64,000 nt of DNA from Parus major. Its lineage: Eukaryota; Chordata; Aves; Passeriformes; Paridae. This document shows, in pieces, positions 46,189 to 58,100 of the stretch (position 1 is the stretch's first letter; every line of letters starts with the position of its first letter). Position numbers and translations under genes: made by a program. The DNA lies in assembly GCF_001522545.3 (NCBI RefSeq), contig NC_031768.1, positions 89,638,230 through 89,702,229 of the forward strand, read 5' to 3'. The notes under the pieces were generated by a model, which saw nothing but the letters and a program-made list of their open reading frames with translations, did no database searches and was not told the origin of the DNA.

Positions 46189-49100
46189 CTGCTGTGGGAA
46201 GAGCACAGAGAAGTCAGGCTGGCTTTGCAAGGGATAGTGAATGGGCTGCTGTGCCCTGGCTGGAAGGGTGTGTATGGGCTCGTGTCCTTCACCTTTCCCT
46301 TGATCTCAGCAGCACCACTGTAGCTCTGAGTGCTCCCAGCATAGTGACAGGAGCACAGCTGTGAGTAGTGTCATGGAAGGAATAGGGCTGCAACTCTACA
46401 GCTTTCTATCTCTATCAAAGCCAAGTCCAGTGCTTCCAGGGGTGCAGGTTAGAACCTCTTTCAGGCAATGTGCCTTGCTGTCCCATTCATAAGTGATAAA
46501 AACACATCCAGCTCTGGAGTGCAAAACATGCTATTAAGGAATAGTCCTTATACTCAAGGGAGTACCTGGTACTTATATAGGAATGCCTTTTTTCTTCTCC
46601 TATCTGGGCCTGCTGGATATATTTTTACTGCCTAGAACTTCAGCTTCCCTACTGTCCATCAAAATAGAATCTGAACCTTCTTTGAAGTATCCACTAGCTT
46701 GCTTCAGCCTTGAGCCAGCATTACAGAAGCAATGTGGATGGACAGTTTAAGGTGTCGCTATAGACTCAGTTGTTTCTTCCTGCCTGCAAGAACTTTGGAT
46801 CTGCAAAACTCCTGCCAAGAATGGCATTATGGAGAAGACAATTATCTCTCTCAGGATGAGAAGGACTTGGCTGCTTTTACTCCAGGAAAGGTAACTATGG
46901 CTGAAGGTATATACTCTACCATGTCTGACCTAGAAAATGCCAAAATGGTTGTCTACAGCCTTAGTGTTTTGTAAAACTTGCTGTATAAAACACAGAAATA
47001 TATTATTGGTCTTCCGTTGTCTCATCCTGAAAAATGTTCACTGGTCGTGTTTTAGATGGGGACCCATTGTAAACAGGGAAAGATGGAGAGGGCAAGCAAG
47101 GACAGAGGAATAAATTTTAGTTAGTACAAGTTTTTGCCATGATTTGTGACATAAATATCTTCAAGGTGATGTGAGTTGCAGCCCTATTCCTTCCATGACA
47201 CTACACTTTTATCCTGGGGGAAGAATTTTAGAAAACTCCTATAGAACTACCTTTGTAGCTTTTCTCTTTCACAAATAAAAAATGAGTTACATAGGGACAC
47301 AGGGGTGATGGGAAAGACCTCTTTATGTGTTTTTCCCTAAATAGGTGGAAAAAGGCATTGCTTCAAACCACAGGCTGCATCCATAGGCTCAGTGTATCCC
47401 TGTATGACATTCCTGAGGCTTACCTGCTGTTGAGAGGCAGTGGTGCTACACAGAACTTGCCAACAACAGATGGCTCATCCTTGCTCCAAAAGCGATTCTT
47501 GGGGATATACCTCAGGGTCACACTGTTTATCTGGCAGAGGGGAACTCGGTGGGCCAGCAGATGTTTGCCTGTCTCCTGGTCCTTGGGTCTGCAAGGCAGG
47601 ATGAGAGATTGAGGGAGGTATTCAGTCAATCTGCAGATGCAGTCCACGTGCAGATCCATGGAAACACTGGAGGAATCTGCAGTATTATTGGGAAGCCCTC
47701 ATGTAATAAAATGGAGTGAGAAGACTCATCTGTCAAAACAAGGCATTGCATGAGTGTCTTCCAGGCTGTCTCTCCATGTTTTATCTCTGTATTCAGGAAT
47801 ATTTCTGTATAAATATATTTCCTTCCATCACCAATTCTTTTTACTGTTGCATATGGATTGAAACACTGCTCAGCTTGCCACTGAAAGGTAAGTAGTAGAC
47901 AAGTCAACATCTATGAAATGGTGAATGGCATGGATGGGGATGAGTTGTGCATAATTTCTTCCAGTACACAAACTGGGATCCTCAAAGAAAGCTAAGAGGT
48001 GGCAGGATCAAAAGAAATGCACAGTGCACAGAGTACCACTCCTTTCAAGCTGTAAAAATCCTTTCTTTGGGATGTTGTGAATGCCAGGAAGTTTACAAGA
48101 CTGTACAAGTCAAGGGAGGGGGACTGGACAGGTTTGTGGAATACAAAAGCTAGTAAGGATAAAGATCTCTTCTTTGGCTCTGAAAGTGCCTGAGATGTAA
48201 CTAGACACAGGGAAACTCTTTGGGGAAGTATTGCTACACGCTTACACAGAGATTTTTTTATACTCTTCTCTAGCTACTTGCTTTTGATCATGTCAAAGGT
48301 GTGATGCTTAGATAGAGGGACCTTTGTCTGTCCCTATTCTCTTACCCAGGCAATGTGAACTGAGAAATGACAGAGGTTTGGTGATGAGCCAATGACCAGA
48401 GCCCAGTGACTTGTGTCCCACAGATCTGTGCTGCCCAGGTATTTTAAGTCCCTTCTATGGAGTCCATCCAGCGGGCCTTACACTTGGTCTACATGGCACC
48501 TCCTAGAGCATGGAGATCATTGATTTCCTTGTGCTTGTGAGGAATGATATATGTGCTGGATTGGCACAGTCCCAAAACCAGCTGAGTGACTGTCTGATCA
48601 AAAATATGATGGCAGGGAAAGGGGAGAGGTGACAAAAGGGTCAGGAAGAGCCTACAATTCTGCTAACCAAAGTAACTCTCAGGCACAGGCTGACAGCAGC
48701 ACTCACAGCAGCCAGCCCACAGCAGCACACCCAGTCTCTCCCTTAGACTGCAGCACTAGTTGCTGGGTTTTTTGTGTCTGTGTCTGGCTTGAAGCTGCTA
48801 AAAATAAGAAGCATGGCAAAATTGTGTTTATGAAAGTGAATAATGGATAGCAAATGGAGGCCATCTCTCTATGGCACATTGTCCATGGACAGAGGAACTC
48901 ACTACAGTTAACCATGCTGAAAGAGCCACTCCTGGGACTGATGCTGGGTCCCATCCTGCACAACCTTTGGATGGATTTAGGAGACTTGGCTGGCTTCAGA
49001 GGTATGTTTTCTTGGATATGGGGGATGATGCCATGTGATGTGTAAGCACACAGGAGTGCAGCTGGGAAGTGCCCAGCTGTGTAGCAAACTCCTCACTCAT

Positions 49101-52100
49101 CAGGCCCATGTCAGCTACTGAAGCTTGGGGACCTGTCTCTTGGGGCATTCTGAGCAGCATGTGGGGAGGAGTGAGAGTGGAATGGATATGTGGGAGAGGA
49201 GACAAGAAGGGCAGTGTGAGGCAAGACACAACCATGTGAGTCCTTTGCTGAAGGTCTGAGACTAGCTGAACACTCCCAAGTAAGTCCCTCTGCGCTTCTG
49301 GGAAACTGCAGGATGATTTACATGACAGATCATCTGAGATAAGTCACTGATCGATCAGTGTCTGAACTGTGATGTCAGGATCTATGTTTAGATGCCCATA
49401 TGATACTCTGAGCTTGACTGCACTGGAAGGCTGAGCTTTGCCTAGAGCAAGAAAATTTGCCCTTTGCTACTAGTGGGAAATAAAAGGGATATCTCCAGTT
49501 TTATGCTCTCAAATCTGCAAGTTTATTGCTGTAAGCAAATTTTTCAGTTTAGCCTTGTGCTTCTAAGAAAGGCATTTAATAGAAACACAGCTGCTGTTCC
49601 CCCCCGCAGGGCATCTCTGGATAGGTTTCCCTGCTCTAACTCCACTGTCTCATTAAAACCAGAGGGTACAGCAAAGCCTCGGGATTGCCTGCCCGGCTCA
49701 CTTCCCTGGGCAGCCTTTCCCTCCAGCACTCACATGCCTCCTGCTGGGCTCCCACCAAACCCAGTGTCCGACAGCTGCCAATGGAAGCGCTGCAGGGCTC
49801 CTGGTCTGACCTGGCTATTACTATTTCTTCCCTCCTGCATCTGCGGAAAAGACAGATTTGGCTTCCAAACCAGGAGGAGTCGAACAGACTGAGCTCCACC
49901 AGGCTGGTGTACAAACCCAAATTGTGCTGCCTGGCTGGAAATCTGTGACCAAGCATCTGTGTCACTCTGGAGAGTACCCTAGAGTGTGGCTTCCCCTTCC
50001 CCATTTCTCCCTGCCACCTCCTGGTACCCACAACTGAATCGGCAACACAATTAGCTCCAGGTCACATAGTTTGGCTTAGCAGTAAGGACTGTGTGGGAGC
50101 CAGCGCTGGAAGCCCTGTGATCCCAGGGGAGCTGGCTGGGACACTTTAGCAGGCTCTTTTCCTGCTTTCTGTGGAAGCCAGCAGCATGTGCTAGCTGCAT
50201 CCCAGTCCAGAGCAGTGGGCAAGTAGTAGGAAGTGAGGAAGGCTCTGGGGAACTTCTTGTGGTGCGGAGATCCCCTGGCGACAAGAGCTGTGGAGTCTGA
50301 TTCTTTAATTCAGACACAGTCTGGTGGAGGGTGGTGCTTTCAAGAGACATCTTCCTGTCTCCACAGTGGATCCTGGTCCCCTGCCCCTTGGTTTTGCCTG
50401 TGATGGGAGCGAGAGCATTTCTGCATTACTGCAGAGGCAACAAGCTACGTTCCTGACTGTGCTGAGGTGCACTTGTCTCCTCTTTCCAACTGCTGTCCTC
50501 TTGGGCATCAAGAGAAATGTCTAAGCCACCAAGTCCACCTGTCTGGAGCCTCTGGTGGATTGGGGTCTTGTTGTAAGCCACCCCTGTCTGCCAGAGCAGG
50601 GCTAATGACTATCTGACAGTGATTGCAGTTTGAAGTGGCGCCAGGTCAGAGTATGGTGTGGAAAAGGAACCAGCATAGCCACACAAAAAGTATGCAAACC
50701 TGGGGCTCCAAGAGTGTTCCTACTGCTTTGTGCACTTGGGAAAGATATGGACCCAGTCAGGGTTACTAAGTAGTGGTAGCACATGCCTGATTCTTGAGGG
50801 CATTTAAGGAAAATGTGGAGGGACTCAAGAAGCAAGGTTGTGGCTAATCACTCAGGGAAATGCACTGTTGTTGTGCTTTTCCTGGACTAGGATAAACATC
50901 CTTATTCATGGAGCTGGGAAAAAGCAGGTAAGAAGCATGCACTCACATGGTGATCTTCGCTGTGTCCTTGGTGCTGTTGCTGCTGAAACTGATCTCAATG
51001 CTGGTCACTCTGTTCCTTTTCTTCTGCAAATGGAACTCAACCAGGCTGTGGTGGACTGAGCAAGAAGCAAAGAATGTTGGTGTGAGGATATGTACTACCT
51101 GTAGGACCTACCCATGACAAAAGAGTGGCTCTAGCACTCATTCCCTGGCCCCACGAGCAGAAAAGGTTAAACAGACATAAGAAAGAATCAAGTCTCTGTG
51201 CTACGTGAGGCACGGGGGTCACGTCTGTACAGCCCAGTGTGAACAAACAGGCATTTTCCATCCTTTGTACTTCAGCCCTGAAACCACATGGCTGTGTTAG
51301 ATCAGGGTTGTGCCCACACTAACAAATCTGTTGGAAAGGGCTTTATGGAAGGGATGTGCAGGGTCACTGCTCTTCAGTGGTGTGTCTCAGACCCCATGGC
51401 ACACAGCAGCTGACTCTGATGCGGACTGGAACTCTGATGTGCTGGAACTACCTGGGCTCCTCAGAGGCCAGCACCCTTCTGGCTCATTTTTCTCTCATGC
51501 TACTTACCACAGAATGGGGCTGAAGGACTGGTCATTAAAAAAACTTTCACTTCCTGAGGCAGCCTGCTCATGTTGACACCTGCCTGCTCCAGCAGGCCTG
51601 TGAAAGGAAATGAAGTCAGTGCAGAGAAAGCCATGAATGACCAAGCAGGAATACAATCAGTCACCTCCTTTCCTGACTCCCCTGTTTTGGTCCCTTTCTT
51701 ATACCAGTGCAAATCAGAGCAAGTACAAGTTTGTGGTGTCTGTTTGAAAGGTTAACGTTCCCTCAGAAAGTCTCCTCTGGCTACCCCAGGTAATCATCAC
51801 CAGAGAACCTCTTGGTGGCTTTCTTTTCATTCCTCTGCTAACAAACTGTGCTATCAGTTGCATGTGTGCAAAATGAGCAAGACCAAAGACTGCCAAGTCA
51901 GGTAGCTTAGTGCAGATGTAAATGACAGTGCAAACACAAGGGAAATGGAATTCCTTGGTCAAATGAGTAAACCACCAGAACTCATGGCCTGCATCATTGA
52001 ATAGCTGGCAAAATGGTTTGGTGAGATAGGGAAGAGGTGGCTAATCTGAGAGAACCTATACCAAAAAAAGCCTCTCTTTATGTTCCTCTGGCACCATACT

Positions 52101-55100
52101 GCAAATAGCACAGAATACACTTCCTTTCCTCATGCCACAGCCCATTTTCAGAAGCCTATTACCTTCTCCCGTCCAAAGACTGGTCATCATCTGGACTAGA
52201 CCCCATCATCTTTGGGGTGACCATGGCAGAAATTTATGAAAAGGAGGTGACTCAGTAACACTGGATGGTGCAGAAGAATGAGACTGCAGGCTTAAACTAA
52301 AATTTTCAGCTGCTTCTCTAAGCAAGACATTTTTTTGAGCTGATTGCCTACTGATTCTGCCAGGCAATTCTGGAAACTCTCTTTCAACAAATATCTGGGC
52401 CCTGTTTAAAGATCAGAAATGTTCAAGATTTTACTGTTCTACCTTGTGCAATATATTAGCTTTTAAAATGTGTCTGTAGAAACCTGAAAATGAAACAGCT
52501 TCTCACTCTTCCCAAAGAGATCCAAAGCAAATCCTGCTGAGAGAAATGTGGACTGCATCCTGTGCTCTGCACTGACACCATCAAGAATGTATTGTCATCT
52601 GCTCAAGGAAGATCTCATGCTGGTACTGTACCTATTCTGGGACAGAAGGACAGGAAGGGTTCTGCACAGTCCAGGCAATGACCATTTAGAAAATCTTGAT
52701 GACTTGCACAGGGGAACCCCATGATGGGACAGGGATGGTTCAAGGCACTGATGTAGAGATGCACAGCCCGCATGTGATCACAGATCAGGAAGTTATAGCC
52801 TGCAAGGAAAAAAATTAACCAGAGACAAGCAGCCATGAGTGTTCCTGTCGGCTTCAGGCTTTTTGCTCATTCCCAAGGAACTAGGAGTGAAGGAACATTC
52901 TAAGTAGACACGACTACCAGCATGAAAACAAAAGGCAGCTTTTGTTAGTGCTACCTAAGGGCTTTTTCTAGTAATGTATCATCTCTACTGAAACTAGGGT
53001 TTTGTGTCACAGAGAAGCATCACCAAAATCGCTTCTCTTGATGGTGGTGCTGCCAAAACACTTGATCTGTATGTGATTTTATTTTCACCTGCTTCTTGTA
53101 CTGCTGAGAAGAGATGTGGGCTGTGAACATGTTTGTCTCGCTTTGCTGACTGCCCTGGCTGTAGCAAGAGCTACTTGCCAAACAGCATTTTCACAGGCTG
53201 CTAAATAGCCATGAGAGCTCTTTGCTTGGTCAGAGAGTGCTCTTACCTGCAGAGATGAATCGGGGGCATCCTGGCTGATCTTTGCCTCCATTGACAAAGT
53301 AATCGATGTGGCCTACAGGAATCCGGATCCCGAAATCTGAAAGGAGGTGAAATTCCACTTCATTCTCAGGCTTGGCTCTTCCTTGGGCTTTACCCCACAT
53401 GGTGATGACAGGTCCCAATAATTGGTTGAGCATTAGTGGTACTGGAGCCAGCCCTAACGCTGGAGACATCAAGGCCAGATTTCCTGCTTCTACATGTGCA
53501 GTTTTGATGCATGGAGAAGAAAATGCTCCAGGCCCTGCCATCAAAATGACTGGAAACTGTGTCTTAACCACCACCTCAGCAGCCCTAGTTCTTGATTCTA
53601 CGTAAAGGAGAACTAAACTGACTACAGCCTTAATTTGGGATTATGAAGGATAATTAGGAGTTGTGTTGGTAAAGGTTTTCATGGTCTCCAGGCAAAAGGT
53701 GTGACTCAAAGGCACCACATTATTCTTTAGCACGTGTTCTGCCTATGTAGATCCTCAGTGCTTTAGAGAAGTTACTCTGTTGTAGCACCAGCTGTTGGTT
53801 TGACTCTGTTACTTTCAGAAAGCACTCTCGTGGCACTTTTCTTACATCAGGCGGGAAAAAACCAAATTGAAACCTGACATACAAATTCCCTTCAGGCAAT
53901 AAAAGTCATGCTGAGCTGGTTCTTCATAAACTCACTCTGCTGCAGCAATCTCCGCCTGTCGGTTGTTTGAAGTGCTCTGGGGCATGAATTGGTCATCAAA
54001 GCCTTTCTTAACAAGAAATTTTCTCAGAGTGAGCTTGAATTCATGGTAGTCTGGCAAAAAAGGGACAATGACCTACAGCCCCCTTAGCAATAATGATGTC
54101 AGGGGGAACAGAAGCCCAGGCTGAGGAAGAGGGAAGCCAGCTTACTGTCAGCATCAGTATGAATGGCTTCCACAAAGAGGGCATCCCCAGGATCCAGGCG
54201 TTCCTCGGGGCTGGCTCTGGTGTACTTAGGGCCTGCAGGATCCAGGGCTGTAAGAAAATCAAACACCTCAACAACAAGTACTCTTCAACCCCTCTCTTTC
54301 TTATTTCTGAACCAGTTATTTTTATCAAAAACTTAAAAAATACTGCTAGGCAGAAATAATAAATTATTCCCAGTTCTCAGCAATTAAGCTCCAGAATAAT
54401 TTCTGCCAGTGCCAGCTTCCACTACAGCTTCCTTGCATTATCCTTGCTGCTCCACACCCTTTCAGCAGAGTTTTAACTCAAGGTTCTAGGCTGTAAAGCC
54501 ATGACTGAGCTTTAAATAGCTCTGACAGAGTGGGTGCATCGTGTCTCTAGGAGTTTTGGTGAAAGAGAATCAAAGTTTTTAATGCCTTCCCAAATTGTAC
54601 TGTCATGTGTATCAGCACTACAGTCTGAGAAATGTCACTGGAGATCAGCATTTAGGTGGTGAATTCAGCACCCCAGGCATTAACCAACTCAGGAATTACA
54701 GAAGTTTCATACTACCTAACAATTTTAAACCAAAGAGACTTCTGAGCCCTTTCCTCACAAATAAAATTGAGTCTTTAGCAATCATCTACATTTTTGCCTA
54801 AAACTTGCTCCTAGAGCAACTTCTGTGGACTCAAAGGAACACAGAGAAGTATCCTTGGCAGTACCAAGAAGCAGATTACTTTTTTTTTTTTTCCCTGAGG
54901 TTTATCTTGTTCTCATTTGATGGAAAAATAACACCACAAGACTTTTTTTTTTACTCCCCAGGCAAAAATAGTTTAGGAAGCAGGTTGCTCCAGATGCCAT
55001 GGAGCTCGCTGGTTTCACAGCTTTGGACTTAGTCTCATTAATTCTTTATGGAGAAGGCAATATCAACAATATACAAATGAGCACATCTGCATTTGTGAGG

Positions 55101-58100
55101 GGAAAGGGAAGGAGGAAAAGGAGAAGGAAAAAAAACCCTTATTTTCTGTTCTTCCTGTAAATAAAAGCTAAAAGGCTTGCCTTATCACTACAAACTGATG
55201 ACCACTGGGCTGTCACTGGACCTGCTCTGCTCTTCTTGCCCAAACACAGTAGGACTGTATCCCTTGTCTGTGGGGCCACTACCCACCTCACTGTCCCCTT
55301 GGCTCTCAGCTCACATTTTCCTGCAGAGCAGCTCACTCCAGCTGCTCCCCCCGCAATTGCATTGTGGGCTTTAATTCTAAGAACCACATGTATGTGCTGT
55401 AATTTGGAAGCAAAGCTTCTGAGTGTTGTGGGCTTTCACTAGTCATGAGGGCTTGTACTTTGTTAAGCTGGCACCAATTTGAAGAGTGTAGCAGAGGTGA
55501 AAGGACCTTTTTGCAAATGCTTGTGTTCTTTTGGCAGTGTGGAGGGGGCTGATGTTGGAAAGGTGCTGTCAGAATCTAGGAAGAAACCCATAAGCTTGTA
55601 TCTAGTGAGCCCTTATGAAATTAAAAGACCACTCTGAATGACTCCTCTTTCTTGCCTCTTTCGCTCTCTCTTGAAGGAGAGGTGAGGACCCCAGGCTCAG
55701 TTTGATGGTACCTGTTATCCGTCCCAGGTGACCGCCATGGAAGTGCCCCACCAGGCCCCCGACGTGTGCTCCGAGGCTTACCCCAATGATGTGGATAGAT
55801 GTCCCTGAGACTCCCAGGGCCTGCAGGGTGACAATAATAAAAACTATTGTTTCTGTAGCAGAAAGGTGAAATACCCTGTCCCAGCCCACACAGCAGCTCT
55901 ATAACTCTCCTAATGCAGGATTGCTTTTGAAGCGTACAGTGGAAAACCAAATACTTTAGGAAATTATGGATATTGCCCTTATCTGTTTTTCAGAGCCTTT
56001 CTTCAGGTCCACAGATGCAAACCCAGCCCTAAACAGATAGGTCAACACTGCAAACATTTAATGGAGACTTTACATGTAGCTGTTAACACAAGGATTCATC
56101 ACCCTGATTGCAGAAGTCTTGTTCAGCTGTGCTTTGCATGAACAGAACGGGACACATCTGGGTATTTCCACAGAGTGGGAAGTGTATCTGAAGCCCAGAG
56201 CAAACATAATATAGCTTCAAATCTCACTTCCTCCAGCTTCCTGGGCAAAATTTATCAGCAGCAGAAGAAGAAGAAGACTGTCCAGTGACTATGGATCTGA
56301 GAAAACCCAAGGCAGGCCTTAGGTTTATTCTGAAGAGGCAGCTGACAACTGGGATTTTTTCCAGAAAATGTCAAAACTCAAAAGGAAGAATAAAAATGGT
56401 GGCATACTCAAGCCTGGATTGAAAGAGGGAAAACAGAAAAATCTGGAATAAAAAATCCACTTGTCCAACTCCTGGATACAGCATGTTGGGAGCAACTCCC
56501 TGGCTGTGCTCCCTGCACTGGAAATGCCCAGTAGCTTACCAGGAGCTTGCTGATGAAGTGTGAGATGGCGAGAGCCAGCTGTGTGACATTTTCCACTGCG
56601 GAGGGATAGGCTCCTGTAGACCCGTAAACCCAGTCTACTGCGATCACATTCACCTGGCTGGTGTGCAGTATGGCTCGGACAAGCCCTTCAATCCAGGAAG
56701 GTTTGGTACCCAAAGCCCTGTGGAGTCACCAGAGACAGGGGTGTTAGGTGTTCCCCAAGCAGGGCAAGTGCCACTGTGCTGTTCACTGCTGCTGGAGCTT
56801 CACATGTCTCAGAGGAGGCTGCCAGACAGAGGCTGAAATTTATTTTGGGTGCCAGACACCCACACCTGGAAATTTTTTTTTGTTGGTGGTGTAATAACAC
56901 TTTCCAGAATGCTCTGATTCAGGAGGGAATCAGTTATTTTAATGAATGAGATCACGTTTGCAGGGCTCAGGCTGAGATTTCACTCTCTCTGTGGTGATTC
57001 GTTCAGCCACCACAGAGACCACCTGGAGCAAGTGTGGTGACTGAGAACACTTGGATCATTCTCTGCTGCCACTGGCAGGAAGTCTTTGGCCAGATCACCT
57101 GGTCTTTCACCACTACATTTTCTCATCCCTAGACAACCAAAAAAAAAAAGATAATCTATGCCAAAGAATTCCAGAAAAACCGAGGAGGCTCTGTTCTACC
57201 CAGTTTCCCTAATGCCAGCTGGTGAAGAGTGTGCTGTTTCTCTTGAAGGCAACAGCTGTTTTTTCTGAGAAGGCCCTGCAACATCTGCTATGGTTTCATC
57301 CTGGTTTTCTATTCACTTTCTATTCAGGCTTTTGAACTTCAAAACAAATAATATTATATGGTTACACCTGACTGAAAAATGGCACAGAAACTTGCAGAAT
57401 GGTGTCAGTTTAAAAAAAACAAACAAAACAGCTCCAATCCCAGCATTTCAAGAACAGAAGGATAATCTGTCTGCTTCAGATTCAAAATGGCTCATTAATC
57501 CAGGCTATTGGGCATGAAATCCAGCAAGACAATTTAAAGGGACAAAAATCTTAAATAAAAGGCTTTTTAAATAAAAAAGTTGAAAAAAGGAAAGAGATAG
57601 AAAGATGGGAATGAAGACAGAGAGAGAGANNNNNNNNNNNNNNNNNNNNNNNNNNNNNNNNNNNNNNNNNNNNNNNNNNNNNNNNNNNNNNNNNNNNNNN
57701 NNNNNNNNNNNNNNNNNNNNNNNNNNNNNNNNNNNNNNNNNNNNNNNNNNNNNNNNNNNNNNNNNNNNNNNNNNNNNNNNNNNNNNNNNNNNNNNNNNNN
57801 NNNNNNNNNNNNNNNNNNNNNNNNNNNNNNNNNNNNNNNNNNNNNNNNNNNNNNNNNNNNNNNNNNNNNNNNNNNNNNNNNNNNNNNNNNNNNNNNNNNN
57901 NNNNNNNNNNNNNNNNNNNNNNNNNNNNNNNNATACTAATTTCTAACTTTTTTTAGGCTCCAAAGGGTGTGAAGCACACAAAAGAAAAGACATTGGGTCA
58001 CAAACTAAAGGACTTCAAGTTGTGCTGTAGGGTGGGGTGTCAGCAGCATTTTCCAACAGCCTCCCAGAAAATTCCTGGATCCAGTTTGGGGCTGAGAATC

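Noticed and set aside
47626..47910. 94-codon minus-strand open frame considered as PLA1A exon 9
   Set aside because: Does not match the family; the true exon 9 with HHSLVEFHL is at 51055-50947 and its phase joins exons 8 and 10.
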